A DNA stretch of 45,589 nucleotides from NCBI RefSeq assembly GCF_002204745.1, contig NZ_NIRR01000033.1:1-45589 (forward strand). Reading direction: 5' to 3'. The stretch is from Hymenobacter amundsenii. Its GTDB lineage: Bacteria > Bacteroidota > Bacteroidia > Cytophagales > Hymenobacteraceae. This document shows, one piece after another, positions 25,407 to 33,099 of the stretch; the stretch's first letter is position 1, and the number at the start of each line of letters is the position of its first letter. A model generated the notes under the pieces. The model did not search any database, was not told the origin of the DNA, and saw only the letters and a program-made list of their open reading frames with translations. The position numbers and the translations under genes are program-made.

Positions 25407-26246
25407 ATGGACAAGAACATCACCAATATTGCCGGAACGTGGCCGCTGGCCAACGGCGTAGAAATACCCTATCTGGGGCTGGGCGTGTGGCAGGCCGAAG
25501 ACGGCGCGGAAGTGCAGCAGGCCGTAAAATGGGCCTTGGAGGCCGGGTATCGCCATATCGACACCGCTTCCATCTATAAAAATGAGGAAGGCGTTGGGCA
25601 GGCCGTGCGGGAGAGTGGCGTGCCCCGCGAAGAGGTGTTTATCACCAGTAAAGTCTGGAATGAGGACCAGGGCTACGACGCCACGTTGCGGGCCTTCGAC
25701 GCCAGCCTGGACCGCCTCGGCCTAGAAACGCTCGACCTGTACCTGATTCATTGGCCCGTGGCCGGTAAGTCGCAGGATACCTGGCGGGCGCTGGAGCAAC
25801 TGTACGCCGACGGTCGGGTGCGCGCCATTGGGGTCAGCAATTTCCTGCAACACCACTTGGAGGAGTTGCTGCCGACGGCCACCGTGAAGCCGATGGTGAA
25901 CCAGCTGGAGTTTCATCCATGGCTGGTGCAGCCCGAGTTGCAGGCCTATTGCCGGCAGCACAGCATTCAGTACCAAGCCTGGTCGCCGCTGATGCAGGGG
26001 AAGGTGTTCGAGCAGGATGTGGTAAACGACTTGGCCAAAAAGTACGGCAAGTCGCCGGCTCAGATTCTGGTGCGCTGGGATTTGCAGCGCGGGGTAGTCA
26101 CGATTCCAAAATCGGTGAAACAGTCGCACATCATCAGCAACGCCGCCGTGTTCGATTTCGAACTGACCGAGGCTGAGCTGGCCTACATCGATGGCCTGGA
26201 CCGCCACGAGCGCCTTGGCCCCGACCCGGACGTTTTCCCGAAGTAG
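25407..26246 (+). CDS. Aldo/keto reductase
   Basis: 279 residues of the AKR superfamily (NADPH-dependent reduction of aldehydes or ketones, TIM barrel, cytoplasmic). The catalytic tetrad is visible: Asp in YRHIDTASIYKNEEGVG (with Tyr), Lys in FITSKVWN, and His in LYLIHWPVAG. The nucleotide-binding end IPKSVKQSHI is present. Features such as LGLGVWQAEDG and DGRVRAIGVSNF place it with AKR5-type (2,5-diketo-gluconate/methylglyoxal reductase-like) enzymes; the substrate is not determined. ATG 25407 is preferred over GTG 25386. It is bracketed by two copies of repeat family 1. Confidence 0.9.
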   Translation: MDKNITNIAGTWPLANGVEIPYLGLGVWQAEDGAEVQQAVKWALEAGYRHIDTASIYKNEEGVGQAVRESGVPREEVFITSKVWNEDQGYDATLRAFDASLDRLGLETLDLYLIHWPVAGKSQDTWRALEQLYADGRVRAIGVSNFLQHHLEELLPTATVKPMVNQLEFHPWLVQPELQAYCRQHSIQYQAWSPLMQGKVFEQDVVNDLAKKYGKSPAQILVRWDLQRGVVTIPKSVKQSHIISNAAVFDFELTEAELAYIDGLDRHERLGPDPDVFPK

Positions 26247-26265
26247 AACTCAGGCGAAAAGCATC

Positions 26266-26351
26266 TGTAGCGCGAAGCTGGAGTTTCGCGCATCGGTGAA
26301 CGTAATCATCTACCCATCAGCAACGACACGCGAGGCTGGAGCTTCGCGTTA
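26266..26351. repeat. Palindromic intergenic repeat, family 1, copy C
   Basis: TGTAGCGCGAAGCTGGAG at the left and CTGGAGCTTCGCG at the right are inverted. The inner GGTGAACGTAATC and ATCAGCAACGA match copy B. It is slightly degenerate (CGCGAGGCTGGAGC). It is 86 bp, against 88 bp for B and 94 bp for A. Confidence 0.78.
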
Positions 26352-26372
26352 AAGCTGCTTTGCGTAAATCAT

Positions 26373-26444
26373 CATAGAGTCATTCAACCAAAAAACCCCG
26401 CCGGATCAACGTCCGGCGGGGGCTTTTTGTTGAATGACTCTATG
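26373..26444. terminator. Bidirectional terminator between aldo/keto reductase and POT transporter
   Basis: Outer arms CATAGAGTCATTCAAC (26373-26388) and GTTGAATGACTCTATG (26429-26444) are exact. The inner stem CCCCGCCGGA / TCCGGCGGGG is flanked by A and T runs on both sides, so it can terminate both convergent genes. The transporter stop is 6 nt beyond the right arm. Confidence 0.9.
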
Positions 26445-26450
26445 CTGTCA

Positions 26451-28076
26451 TTATGCGGCGGCAACTACCGGCTCGGCCATCATCTGGGTGAGCTTGCGGT
26501 AGATGAGGAACAGCACCAACGACGCGGCGGCCGACAGGAATACGAAAATCATGAAGAACTCGTACAGGCCCGTGATTTCAAAGCCCACGAAGCTGGGCGC
26601 GGGCTTGCCGGGCTCGGGGTAGAGCGCACTCAGTACGCCGGCGAACTTGTTGCCGGCGGCTGTGGCCAGGAACCACACGGCCATCAGTAAAGAGGCGAAG
26701 CGCAGCGGGGCCAGCTTGTTTACCAGGGCTAGGCCAATCGGCGACAGGCACAGCTCGCCGAAGGTGTGCATCAGGTACATCGTGATGAGCCAGAACATGC
26801 TCACTTTGGTGCTGGCATCGACGCCTTTCACGCCGAAGGCGATGATGAGGTAGCCGATGGCCAGGAACATGAGTCCGATAGACATTTTGAGCGGCGACGA
26901 AGGCTCGATGCCGCGCTTGCCCATCAGCGTCCAGATCAGGGCGAATACTGGGGCGAACAGGATGATGAACAAGGCGTTAGCCGACTGGAAGTAGGAGGCC
27001 GGCACGGTGTAGGAGCCCAGTTGCCGGTCGGTCTGCTCGTCGGCGAAGAAGGTCAGCGAAGCGCCGGCCTGCTCGAAAGCGCCCCAGAAGAAAATTACGA
27101 AGAAGCTCAGAATCAGAATCACGTAAATTTTCTGCCGCTCGCGGGGCGTGATGGAATTGTCGGCCAATACGGCTACCGGCGTCACGATCATGGCCGCGAA
27201 CACGAACGCGCCCACCCAGTCGTAGCTCATGAGCCAGGCAATAAGCGCGTACACGACCACGAACAGGCCGATGAGCATGGGCAGCTTGCTGGCGAAGCTT
27301 TTGCCGGCCGGCTGATCAATGGTTTCGGCCCGCACCGGGGCATCGGTGCCTACTGGCACGACGGGCGAGTGGGCCACGGCCTGCTCGGGCTTGGCGCCAA
27401 GGGCTTCGCCGGTGGCCGTGATGACGTACTTATTCTTGAACAGCTCGAAGGTGAGCGAGCCGATCAGCATACCGATGCCGGCGGCCAGGAAGCCCCACTT
27501 GAAGTCTTCGGGGTTGCCGGTGTTGCCCAACGTACCGCACACCAGGGGCGAGAAAAACGCGCCCAAATTGATGCCCATGTAGAAAATGGTGTAGGCCGAG
27601 TCGATGCGGTTGTCGCCGACGGGGTAGAGCGAGCCTACCATCGAGGAGATGTTGGGCTTGAAAAAGCCGTTACCAAAAATCAGCAGGCCCAGGCCCAGCA
27701 TGAACAGCAGCAGTTGCGTTTGCGGCGCAGTAGCCTGCCCGGCCGTGTACATGGAGGCCGAGAAAAACAGGGCAAACTGCCCCAGGGCCATCATCAGGCC
27801 ACCCACCAGAATCGAGCGGCGGTTGCCCCAGTAGCGGTCGGCTACGTAGCCGCCGAGCAGCGGCGTGAGGTACACCAGGCTCGTATAGTTACCGTAGATA
27901 AGGGAGGAATACTCCTTGTCGAACACCAGTGCCTGCGTCATGTACAGAATGAGCAGGGCCCGCATGCCGTAGTAGCTGAACCGCTCCCACATTTCGGTGG
28001 CGAAGAGGACGTATAGCCCCTTGGGGTGCGACGACGAGGTTGACACGGGCTGCTGGGCAGCGGAGGGTGAGTGCAT
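26451..28076 (-). CDS. POT-family proton-coupled oligopeptide transporter
   Basis: 541 residues, inner membrane, major facilitator fold. The N-terminal motif EMWERFSYYGMRALLILY is the ExxERFxYYG signature of proton-coupled di/tripeptide importers. The second POT motif region GFFKPNISSMVGSLY and repeated hydrophobic segments (e.g. LIGLFVVVYALIAWLMSYDW) follow, ending with a helix and AEPVVAAA. The length fits 12-14 helices. It takes up small peptides using the proton gradient. It is a monocistronic leftward gene, with an upstream region shared with pckA on the other strand. Confidence 0.93.
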   Translation of the reverse strand: MHSPSAAQQPVSTSSSHPKGLYVLFATEMWERFSYYGMRALLILYMTQALVFDKEYSSLIYGNYTSLVYLTPLLGGYVADRYWGNRRSILVGGLMMALGQFALFFSASMYTAGQATAPQTQLLLFMLGLGLLIFGNGFFKPNISSMVGSLYPVGDNRIDSAYTIFYMGINLGAFFSPLVCGTLGNTGNPEDFKWGFLAAGIGMLIGSLTFELFKNKYVITATGEALGAKPEQAVAHSPVVPVGTDAPVRAETIDQPAGKSFASKLPMLIGLFVVVYALIAWLMSYDWVGAFVFAAMIVTPVAVLADNSITPRERQKIYVILILSFFVIFFWGAFEQAGASLTFFADEQTDRQLGSYTVPASYFQSANALFIILFAPVFALIWTLMGKRGIEPSSPLKMSIGLMFLAIGYLIIAFGVKGVDASTKVSMFWLITMYLMHTFGELCLSPIGLALVNKLAPLRFASLLMAVWFLATAAGNKFAGVLSALYPEPGKPAPSFVGFEITGLYEFFMIFVFLSAAASLVLFLIYRKLTQMMAEPVVAAA

Positions 28077-28210
28077 GAAAGGTGATTAAAGGATGGAACA
28101 GGGAATTGCGGCGGCTGCAACCGACGAGGGTTGGTAAAACTACAAAAGATTCGCAATCTGCCCGAAACCCGTTCTTAGGAGTCAATTTCAAAAGTCGTTA
28201 GCGGTGAATC

Positions 28211-28230
28211 TATAGCGAATTTTCGCTATA
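28211..28230. promoter_or_regulatory. Operator-like palindrome upstream of pckA
   Basis: TATAGCGAATTTTCGCTATA has 9-bp perfect arms. A second half-site, TTCGCTATT, lies at 28262-28270, overlapping the likely -7 element. The spacing from the palindrome centre to the half-site is about 45 nt. This is typical of a repressor binding region controlling pckA and possibly the divergent transporter. Confidence 0.6.
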
Positions 28231-28266
28231 ATTTTGTCAATTACCGGTTTTCGTCAGCTTTTTCGC

Positions 28267-28274
28267 TATTTTTG
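28267..28274 (+). promoter_or_regulatory. pckA promoter -7 element
   Basis: TATTTTTG fits TAnnTTTG and lies 54 nt before the pckA ATG. It overlaps the TTCGCTATT half-site. No TTTG at normal spacing is evident; TTTTC at 28248-28252 is the nearest candidate. Confidence 0.5.
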
Positions 28275-28328
28275 CATCCAGATTCCCTCGTATTTCCCAC
28301 CCAAACCCCCACCCGTTTTCGGCCATTT

Positions 28329-29944
28329 ATGCTAGATTCTGCCGCCAACGCTCGCCTCGCCCCCCTCGGCATTTCCCGCGCTGCCCAGGTTCACCTCAAC
28401 CTTTCGCCTGCCGCCCTCGTGGAGGAAGCCCTTCGCCGCAACGAAGCACCCTCACCGACAATGGGGCCCTGATGGCCGATACCGGCGTCTTTACCGGCCG
28501 CTCGCCCAAAGACCGCTTCGTGGTGAAAGACGCCAACACCGCCGACAGCGTGTGGTGGGGCGACATCAACATTCCCTTCGAGGCCGACAAGTTCGACCAG
28601 TTGCACGCCAAAATGGTGAAGTACCTGGAAGACAAGGAAATATACGTGCGCGACGCCTACGCCGGGGCCAACCCCGACTACGAGCTGAAGCTGCGCGTGG
28701 TAAACGAGTTGGCCTGGCACAACTTGTTCTGCTACAACATGTTCCTGCGCCCCGCCGAGGGTGCCGACACCAGCTGGACGCCCGATTTCAGCATCATCTG
28801 CGCCCCTGGCTTTGAGGCCGACCCGGCCGTGGACGGTACCCGCCAGAAGAACTTCGCCATCCTCAACTTCACCAAGAAGATGATTCTGATTGGCGGCACC
28901 GGCTACGCCGGCGAGATGAAGAAGGGTATTTTCGGCGTCCTCAACTACCTGCTCCCCCACCAGCACAACACCCTGAGCATGCACTGCTCGGCCAACGTGG
29001 GCGCCGACGGCGACACGGCCGTATTCTTCGGCCTTTCGGGCACGGGCAAAACAACACTTTCGGCCGACCCCAACCGCGGCCTGATCGGCGACGACGAGCA
29101 CGGCTGGACGCCCGATGCCGGCATTTTCAACTTTGAGGGCGGCTGCTACGCCAAGGTTATCGATCTGAGCCGCGAGAAGGAGCCCCAAATCTGGGATGCC
29201 ATCCGCTTCGGCTCCATTGTGGAGAACACGCGCTTTATTGAGGGCACCCACACGGTGGACTACGCCAACAACTCGGTAACCGAGAACACCCGCACGGCCT
29301 ACCCGATCAACTACATCGACAACGCCATCGAACCTTCGGTGGCCGACGCGCCCAAGAACATCTTCTTCCTGACGGCCGATGCCTTCGGGGTGTTGCCCCC
29401 CATCAGCAAGCTCGATAAGAGCCACGCCATGTACCACTTTATGTCGGGTTACACGGCCAAGGTTGCAGGCACCGAAATGGGCGTTACCGAGCCCCAAACC
29501 ACATTCTCGGCCTGCTTCGGCGCCGTGTTCCTGCCCCTGCACCCCACCAAGTACGCCGAGATGCTGGGCCAGAAGATGGACGAGAACCCCGACGTGAACG
29601 TGTGGCTCATCAACACGGGCTGGACGGGTGGTTCCTACGGCACGGGTTCGCGCATGAAGCTGCCCTACACCCGGGCCATGATTACGGCTGCCCTCAACGG
29701 CGAGCTGACCGACGTGGAGTTCACCAAGCACCCCATTTTTGGGGTAGAGGTACCCGCCAGCGTACCCGGCGTGCCCACCGAAATCCTGGACCCGCGCAAC
29801 ACCTGGAGCAACCCCGAGGAGTACGACCGCACGGCCAATTCGCTGGCCGAGAAGTTCGTGAAGAACTTCGGCAAGTACGCCGAGTACGCCAACGAAGAAA
29901 TTCTGGCCGGTGCTCCCAAAGCCGAAGTGGCCGCCGGCGCATAA
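28329..29944 (+). CDS. pckA: Phosphoenolpyruvate carboxykinase (ATP), single-base frameshift near codon 40
   Basis: This enzyme makes PEP from oxaloacetate in gluconeogenesis, in the cytoplasm. Two frames are needed. ATG 28329 gives 39 codons ending LVEEALRRNE, which run into a stop at 28470. The rest, starting GTLTDNGALMADTGVFTGRS, is in another frame. Adding one G after 28446 joins them into a normal 538-residue PckA. Motifs include TGRSPKDRF, the P-loop GLSGTGKTTLSADP, GDDEHGW, TAYPINYI and TADAFGVLPPISKL. Either an assembly error or a real mutation explains this. A protein starting at ATG 28472 would lack the N-terminal 48 residues. It is followed by a strong terminator. Confidence 0.93.
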
Positions 29945-29971
29945 GCGCAGGTGCTTTAGCCTTATCACCTG

Positions 29972-30010
29972 AAAACACCCCGCTGGTTTTGTACCGGCGG
30001 GGTGTTTTTT
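29972..30010 (+). terminator. Terminator after pckA
   Basis: The stem AAAACACCCCGC / GCGGGGTGTTTT (29972-29983 and 29997-30008) has a 13-nt loop, and its right arm runs into TTTTTT. Confidence 0.92.
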
Positions 30011-30101
30011 CGATTTTAAAGGAGGTTGCAGGCATTGTTGCCTTTACCTGCCGTTTCTTCCCCTAATTTTACGTCTTCATCCGACTTCTCCACTCTCCTA
30101 C

Positions 30102-30887
30102 ATGCGCCAACGCCTGCTTCCGCTTCTGTTTTTGCTTTTGTCGCCGCTCAGCCTGTGGGCCTGGGGCGTCGATGGCCACCGGGCCATTGGTAAAATTGCC
30201 GAGCACCACCTTACCCGCCAGGCCCGCGAGCGGGTGCAGCAACTGCTGGGCACCGAGAGCCTGGCCTTGGTCAGCACCTGGCCCGACGAAGTTCGCTACT
30301 ACCCCGAGGGCAAGGAATCGGCCCCGTGGCACTATGTAAACACGGCCAGTGGCCTCAACCACGAGCAGTACCTTGGTGCCCTTGCGGCCCAGACCGGTCC
30401 GAACGCCTACAACGCCCTGCAAACCCAGCTGGCCGTGCTGGCCGACAAGAGCAAGCCCCAGGCCCAGCGCCTCGAAGCCCTCAAGTATGTGGTGCACATC
30501 GTGGGCGACATCCACCAGCCCCTGCATGCGGGCCACGCCGAAGACAAGGGCGGCAACGACGTGAAACTCAAGTACCGGGGCCGCGACACTAACCTGCACA
30601 GCCTTTGGGATAGCGGCCTGATCGAGTACCAGGGCCTGAGCTACACCGAAATGGCCCGCCAGTACGACTGTGCGGTGCGCCGGCCTGAAGTGCGCCGCCT
30701 CCAGGCCACGCCGCCCGCCGAGTGGCTCTGGGAATCGTACCAGGCCGCCGACCAGATCTACCGCGAAGCCCCCGACGGCACCGACGTCAACTATAATTAC
30801 TTTCCCGCCCACGCCGTGCTCATGCGCCAGCGCATCGAGGATGCGGGCGTACGCCTGGCGGGCCTGCTGAACGGCATCTTCGGGTAA
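30102..30887 (+). CDS. S1/P1-family nuclease, secreted
   Basis: 261 residues. The signal peptide MRQRLLPLLFLLLSPLSLWA would be cut before Trp21, which in this family becomes the N-terminal zinc ligand (WGVDGHRAIGKIAEHHL). Other trinuclear-zinc ligands are in TWPDEVRY, HYVNTASGL, YVVHIVGDIHQPLHAGHAED and NLHSLWDSG. These enzymes cut single-stranded DNA and RNA and release 3'-nucleotides, usually for phosphate or nucleoside scavenging outside the cell. A candidate promoter is TTG (30038) with TAATTTTA (30064-30071). It is a single gene, terminated by the hairpin at 30917. Confidence 0.92.
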   Translation: MRQRLLPLLFLLLSPLSLWAWGVDGHRAIGKIAEHHLTRQARERVQQLLGTESLALVSTWPDEVRYYPEGKESAPWHYVNTASGLNHEQYLGALAAQTGPNAYNALQTQLAVLADKSKPQAQRLEALKYVVHIVGDIHQPLHAGHAEDKGGNDVKLKYRGRDTNLHSLWDSGLIEYQGLSYTEMARQYDCAVRRPEVRRLQATPPAEWLWESYQAADQIYREAPDGTDVNYNYFPAHAVLMRQRIEDAGVRLAGLLNGIFG

Positions 30888-30916
30888 CCCTTCTGCCACC
30901 GGCGAGCAGTCTTTCA

Positions 30917-30980
30917 CGCTGCTATAAAGCCCCAACGACCCGTCCGGCAATTGCCAGACGGGCGTTGCTTTATAGCAGCG
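30917..30980. terminator. Long bidirectional terminator between the nuclease and SDR genes
   Basis: The outer arms CGCTGCTATAAAGC (30917-30930) and GCTTTATAGCAGCG (30967-30980) are exact. The middle continues with CAACG/CGTTG and CCCGTC/GACGGG around GGCAATTGCC. Altogether the 64 bp is one large imperfect palindrome. The SDR stop lies 12 nt to the right. Confidence 0.85.
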
Positions 30981-30991
30981 TATTGTGGTGC

Positions 30992-32233
30992 TTATTTTTT
31001 GCCGTTTCCCTGATTACCAGTAGCCTTTTTGGGCGCGGCGCCAGTTGTTGGCCCGTTCTTCTGGCCGGAAGTGGCAGCGGCCGCGGCTGGCTGGTTGCCG
31101 GAGCCAGTTGCTTTGCTGGTGGCAGCTGTTTCGGACGTGGCCTTGGCCGAGCCGGCGCGGGGGTCGCGGCCGGCACCGTTGGCGCCTTTCCCAGTGTCTT
31201 CCACGCCGTTTTTACTGGTCGATTTGGCCTTGTTGAGGCCCGTTACGACGGCGGCTACCGCCAAACCAGCGCCGGCCACGATGGCGGCAGTGGTGCCGGG
31301 ATTGAGCTTGGCTTTAGTGTAGGTGCTTACCTCGCGGGTGCGGCCGGGGTAGTTGCCGCGCTCCTTCAGTTCGCCGGCGCCTTCGTAGAGGCCGCTTTTC
31401 TTGTTACGGTGGTCGTCTTCATCGGACTTCGACATGGGCGCGAAAGCCTTCTCCATGAACTTGTCGAGCAACGCGGGTGTCCACTGCTCCATGCCTTTGA
31501 ACAGTTTGCCGGCCCCGCCCACCAACACGTTGCGTTCGGGCTGGGTGGCACACTTGAGAATGGCATTGGCTACCGTTTCGGGGGCGTATGCGGGTGGCGC
31601 ATGCTGGGGCACCTTGTCCAGGTAGTTCTTGGCGTGCAGCGGGTAGGGCGTATCGATGGCGGCCGGCTGGATCAGGGTGACCGAAACGGGGGCTTCCACC
31701 ATCTCCAACTCGGTGCGCAGGCCGTCGGTGAAGCCTTTCACGGCGTGCTTGCTGGCGCTGTACATCGTTTGCAGGATGGCCGTCACGTCGGAGAGCACGC
31801 TGCCCACGTTGATGAGGGCCCCGCCGCGGTGCTTGAGGTGCTGGGTGGCTTCGAGCGAGCCATAGACGACGCCCCAGAAGTTGGTTTCGAACAGCTGGCG
31901 CATATCGTCAATCGATTCGTCGACCACCTGGCCGTACATCGACACGCCGGCGTTGTTGACCCACGTATCGAAGCTGCCGAACTTCTTTTTAGCTTCCTGG
32001 GCGATGCGCTTCACATCGTCCTGCTTGCTGACGTCGGCCACTACGTAGATGGCTTCGCAACCCTGGTTGCTGAGTTCTTGGGTGAGCTGGCGCAGGGCAT
32101 TTTCGCTGCGGGCGGCCAGCACGAGCTTGGCCCCGGCTTTGGCGGCTTGGCGGGCCGTTACCAGGCCGATGCCCGACGAAGCGCCGGTAATGACAATAGT
32201 CTGTTCGGAAAGTTTTTTGAGCTTGGTTTTCAT
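30992..32233 (-). CDS. Short-chain dehydrogenase/reductase with C-terminal low-complexity tail
   Basis: 413 residues. Residues 10-260 are a classical SDR: Rossmann motif TGASSGIG, NNAGVSMYG, the catalytic Ser in NVGSVLSD, and YSASKHAVKGF with the Tyr-x-x-x-Lys pair. Residues 300-330 are basic and polar (DDHRNKKSGLYEGAGELKER). A hydrophobic Ala/Val segment (TTAAIVAGAGLAVAAVVTGL) could anchor it to the membrane. The last 75 residues are Gly/Ala/Thr/Lys-rich and disordered. The tail is not part of the enzyme fold. The substrate is unknown. It is divergent from rsmE with 146 nt between the starts. Confidence 0.88.
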   Translation of the reverse strand: MKTKLKKLSEQTIVITGASSGIGLVTARQAAKAGAKLVLAARSENALRQLTQELSNQGCEAIYVVADVSKQDDVKRIAQEAKKKFGSFDTWVNNAGVSMYGQVVDESIDDMRQLFETNFWGVVYGSLEATQHLKHRGGALINVGSVLSDVTAILQTMYSASKHAVKGFTDGLRTELEMVEAPVSVTLIQPAAIDTPYPLHAKNYLDKVPQHAPPAYAPETVANAILKCATQPERNVLVGGAGKLFKGMEQWTPALLDKFMEKAFAPMSKSDEDDHRNKKSGLYEGAGELKERGNYPGRTREVSTYTKAKLNPGTTAAIVAGAGLAVAAVVTGLNKAKSTSKNGVEDTGKGANGAGRDPRAGSAKATSETAATSKATGSGNQPAAAAATSGQKNGPTTGAAPKKATGNQGNGKK

Positions 32234-32251
32234 AAGAGTACAAGAGTAACA

Positions 32252-32294
32252 GGGCCCGCGGGCCCGTAAGATGAATGTCCTCTTTCTTACGGGC
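32252..32294 (-). promoter_or_regulatory. Overlapping hairpins in the SDR upstream region
   Basis: GGGCCCGCGGGCCC (32252-32265) is a perfect 14-bp palindrome. GCCCGTAAG (32262-32270) pairs with CTTACGGGC (32286-32294). The two structures share bases 32262-32265 and exclude one another, so a leader transcript of the SDR gene could switch between them. No effector or terminator is evident. Confidence 0.35.
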
Positions 32295-32344
32295 AGAGCC
32301 GGCCAGGCGTTATGCCGAGCTTACGATGCCGCCTGCGGGGCCAC

Positions 32345-32375
32345 TTTCGCACCGCTCGGTTTCCGCCTACCTTTG
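32345..32375 (+). promoter_or_regulatory. rsmE promoter
   Basis: The -7 element TACCTTTG (32368-32375) is exact. TTTC at 32345-32348 lies 19 nt upstream as a -33 element with one mismatch. The ATG follows 4 nt after the -7 element, so transcription likely starts at or just inside the coding region (leaderless) unless a downstream start is used. Confidence 0.55.
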
Positions 32376-32379
32376 CGCC

Positions 32380-33099
32380 ATGCCCCATACTTTTTTTGCC
32401 CCCGACCTCACGGCCGAAACCAGCACCCATACCCTGCCCGAAGACGAAAGCAAGCACGCCGTGCGGGTGCTGCGCTTGAGCGCTGGCGACGCGGTAGTGC
32501 TGGTGAATGGGCGCGGCGGCGTATTTGAGGCCGAAGTAACGGAGGCCCACCCCAAGCGCTGCCAACTGCGGATCACGCAGCATGAGCAAGTACCGCCCCG
32601 CCCCGCCCCCATCCATCTGGCCGTAGCTCCCACCAAAAATCTTGACCGCATGGAGTGGCTAGTCGAGAAGGCTGTTGAAATCGGGGTGGATAGGATTACG
32701 TTCCTGCGCTGCGCCCGCTCCGAGCGCCGCGACTTGAAGCTGGAGCGTCTGGAGAAAATTGCCGTCAGCGCCCTCAAGCAGTCGAGTCAGGCTTGGCTGC
32801 CGCAGATGGACGAGATGCAGGATTTTAAGGCATTTGTGACGGGCGTTGTCCCCGAAACCACTTTCATCGCTCACCTGGAAGAAGGTGAGCGCACAGCGCT
32901 GGCACAGGTGGTGGACGCTGAGGCCGGTTGCTGCGTGCTGATTGGGCCGGAGGGAGATTTCACGCCCGATGAAATTGGGGCGGCCTTCACCCTGGGTATC
33001 CGGCCCGTGACGCTGGGCAGTTCGCGCCTGCGCACCGAAACGGCGGCGCTGGCCGCCGTGCACACGGTGCACGTGGCGCGGGAGCTGGGCGGGCGTTAG
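32380..33099 (+). CDS. rsmE: 16S rRNA (uracil(1498)-N(3))-methyltransferase
   Basis: 239 residues, normal for RsmE. It methylates U1498 in helix 44 of 16S rRNA using SAM. An N-terminal PUA-like domain (HTLPEDESKHAVRVLRLSAG, VLVNGRGGVFEAEV) is followed by a SPOUT methyltransferase domain with the knot motifs LIGPEGDFTPDEIGAA and VTLGSSRLRTETAAL. The frame is open to 32275, but ATG 32380 matches the family N-terminus and follows the -7 element directly. Its stop overlaps the stop of the convergent rtcB gene. Confidence 0.94.
   Translation: MPHTFFAPDLTAETSTHTLPEDESKHAVRVLRLSAGDAVVLVNGRGGVFEAEVTEAHPKRCQLRITQHEQVPPRPAPIHLAVAPTKNLDRMEWLVEKAVEIGVDRITFLRCARSERRDLKLERLEKIAVSALKQSSQAWLPQMDEMQDFKAFVTGVVPETTFIAHLEEGERTALAQVVDAEAGCCVLIGPEGDFTPDEIGAAFTLGIRPVTLGSSRLRTETAALAAVHTVHVARELGGR

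Noticed and set aside
25288..26351. CRISPR-like repeats
   Set aside because: Copies B and C are about 900 bp apart around a gene, with no regular spacers and no cas genes.
26766..28016. Open frame antisense to the POT transporter
   Set aside because: Gly/His/Gln-rich shadow sequence without a domain; the transporter signature is on the other strand.
28391..29968. Long open frame antisense to pckA
   Set aside because: Gly/Val/His-rich composition typical of antisense frames in GC-rich genes; the sense strand is clearly PckA.
30965..32269. Open frame antisense to the SDR gene
   Set aside because: The SDR motifs on the minus strand are decisive; the other strand gives Gly/Ala/Val-rich sequence without motifs.
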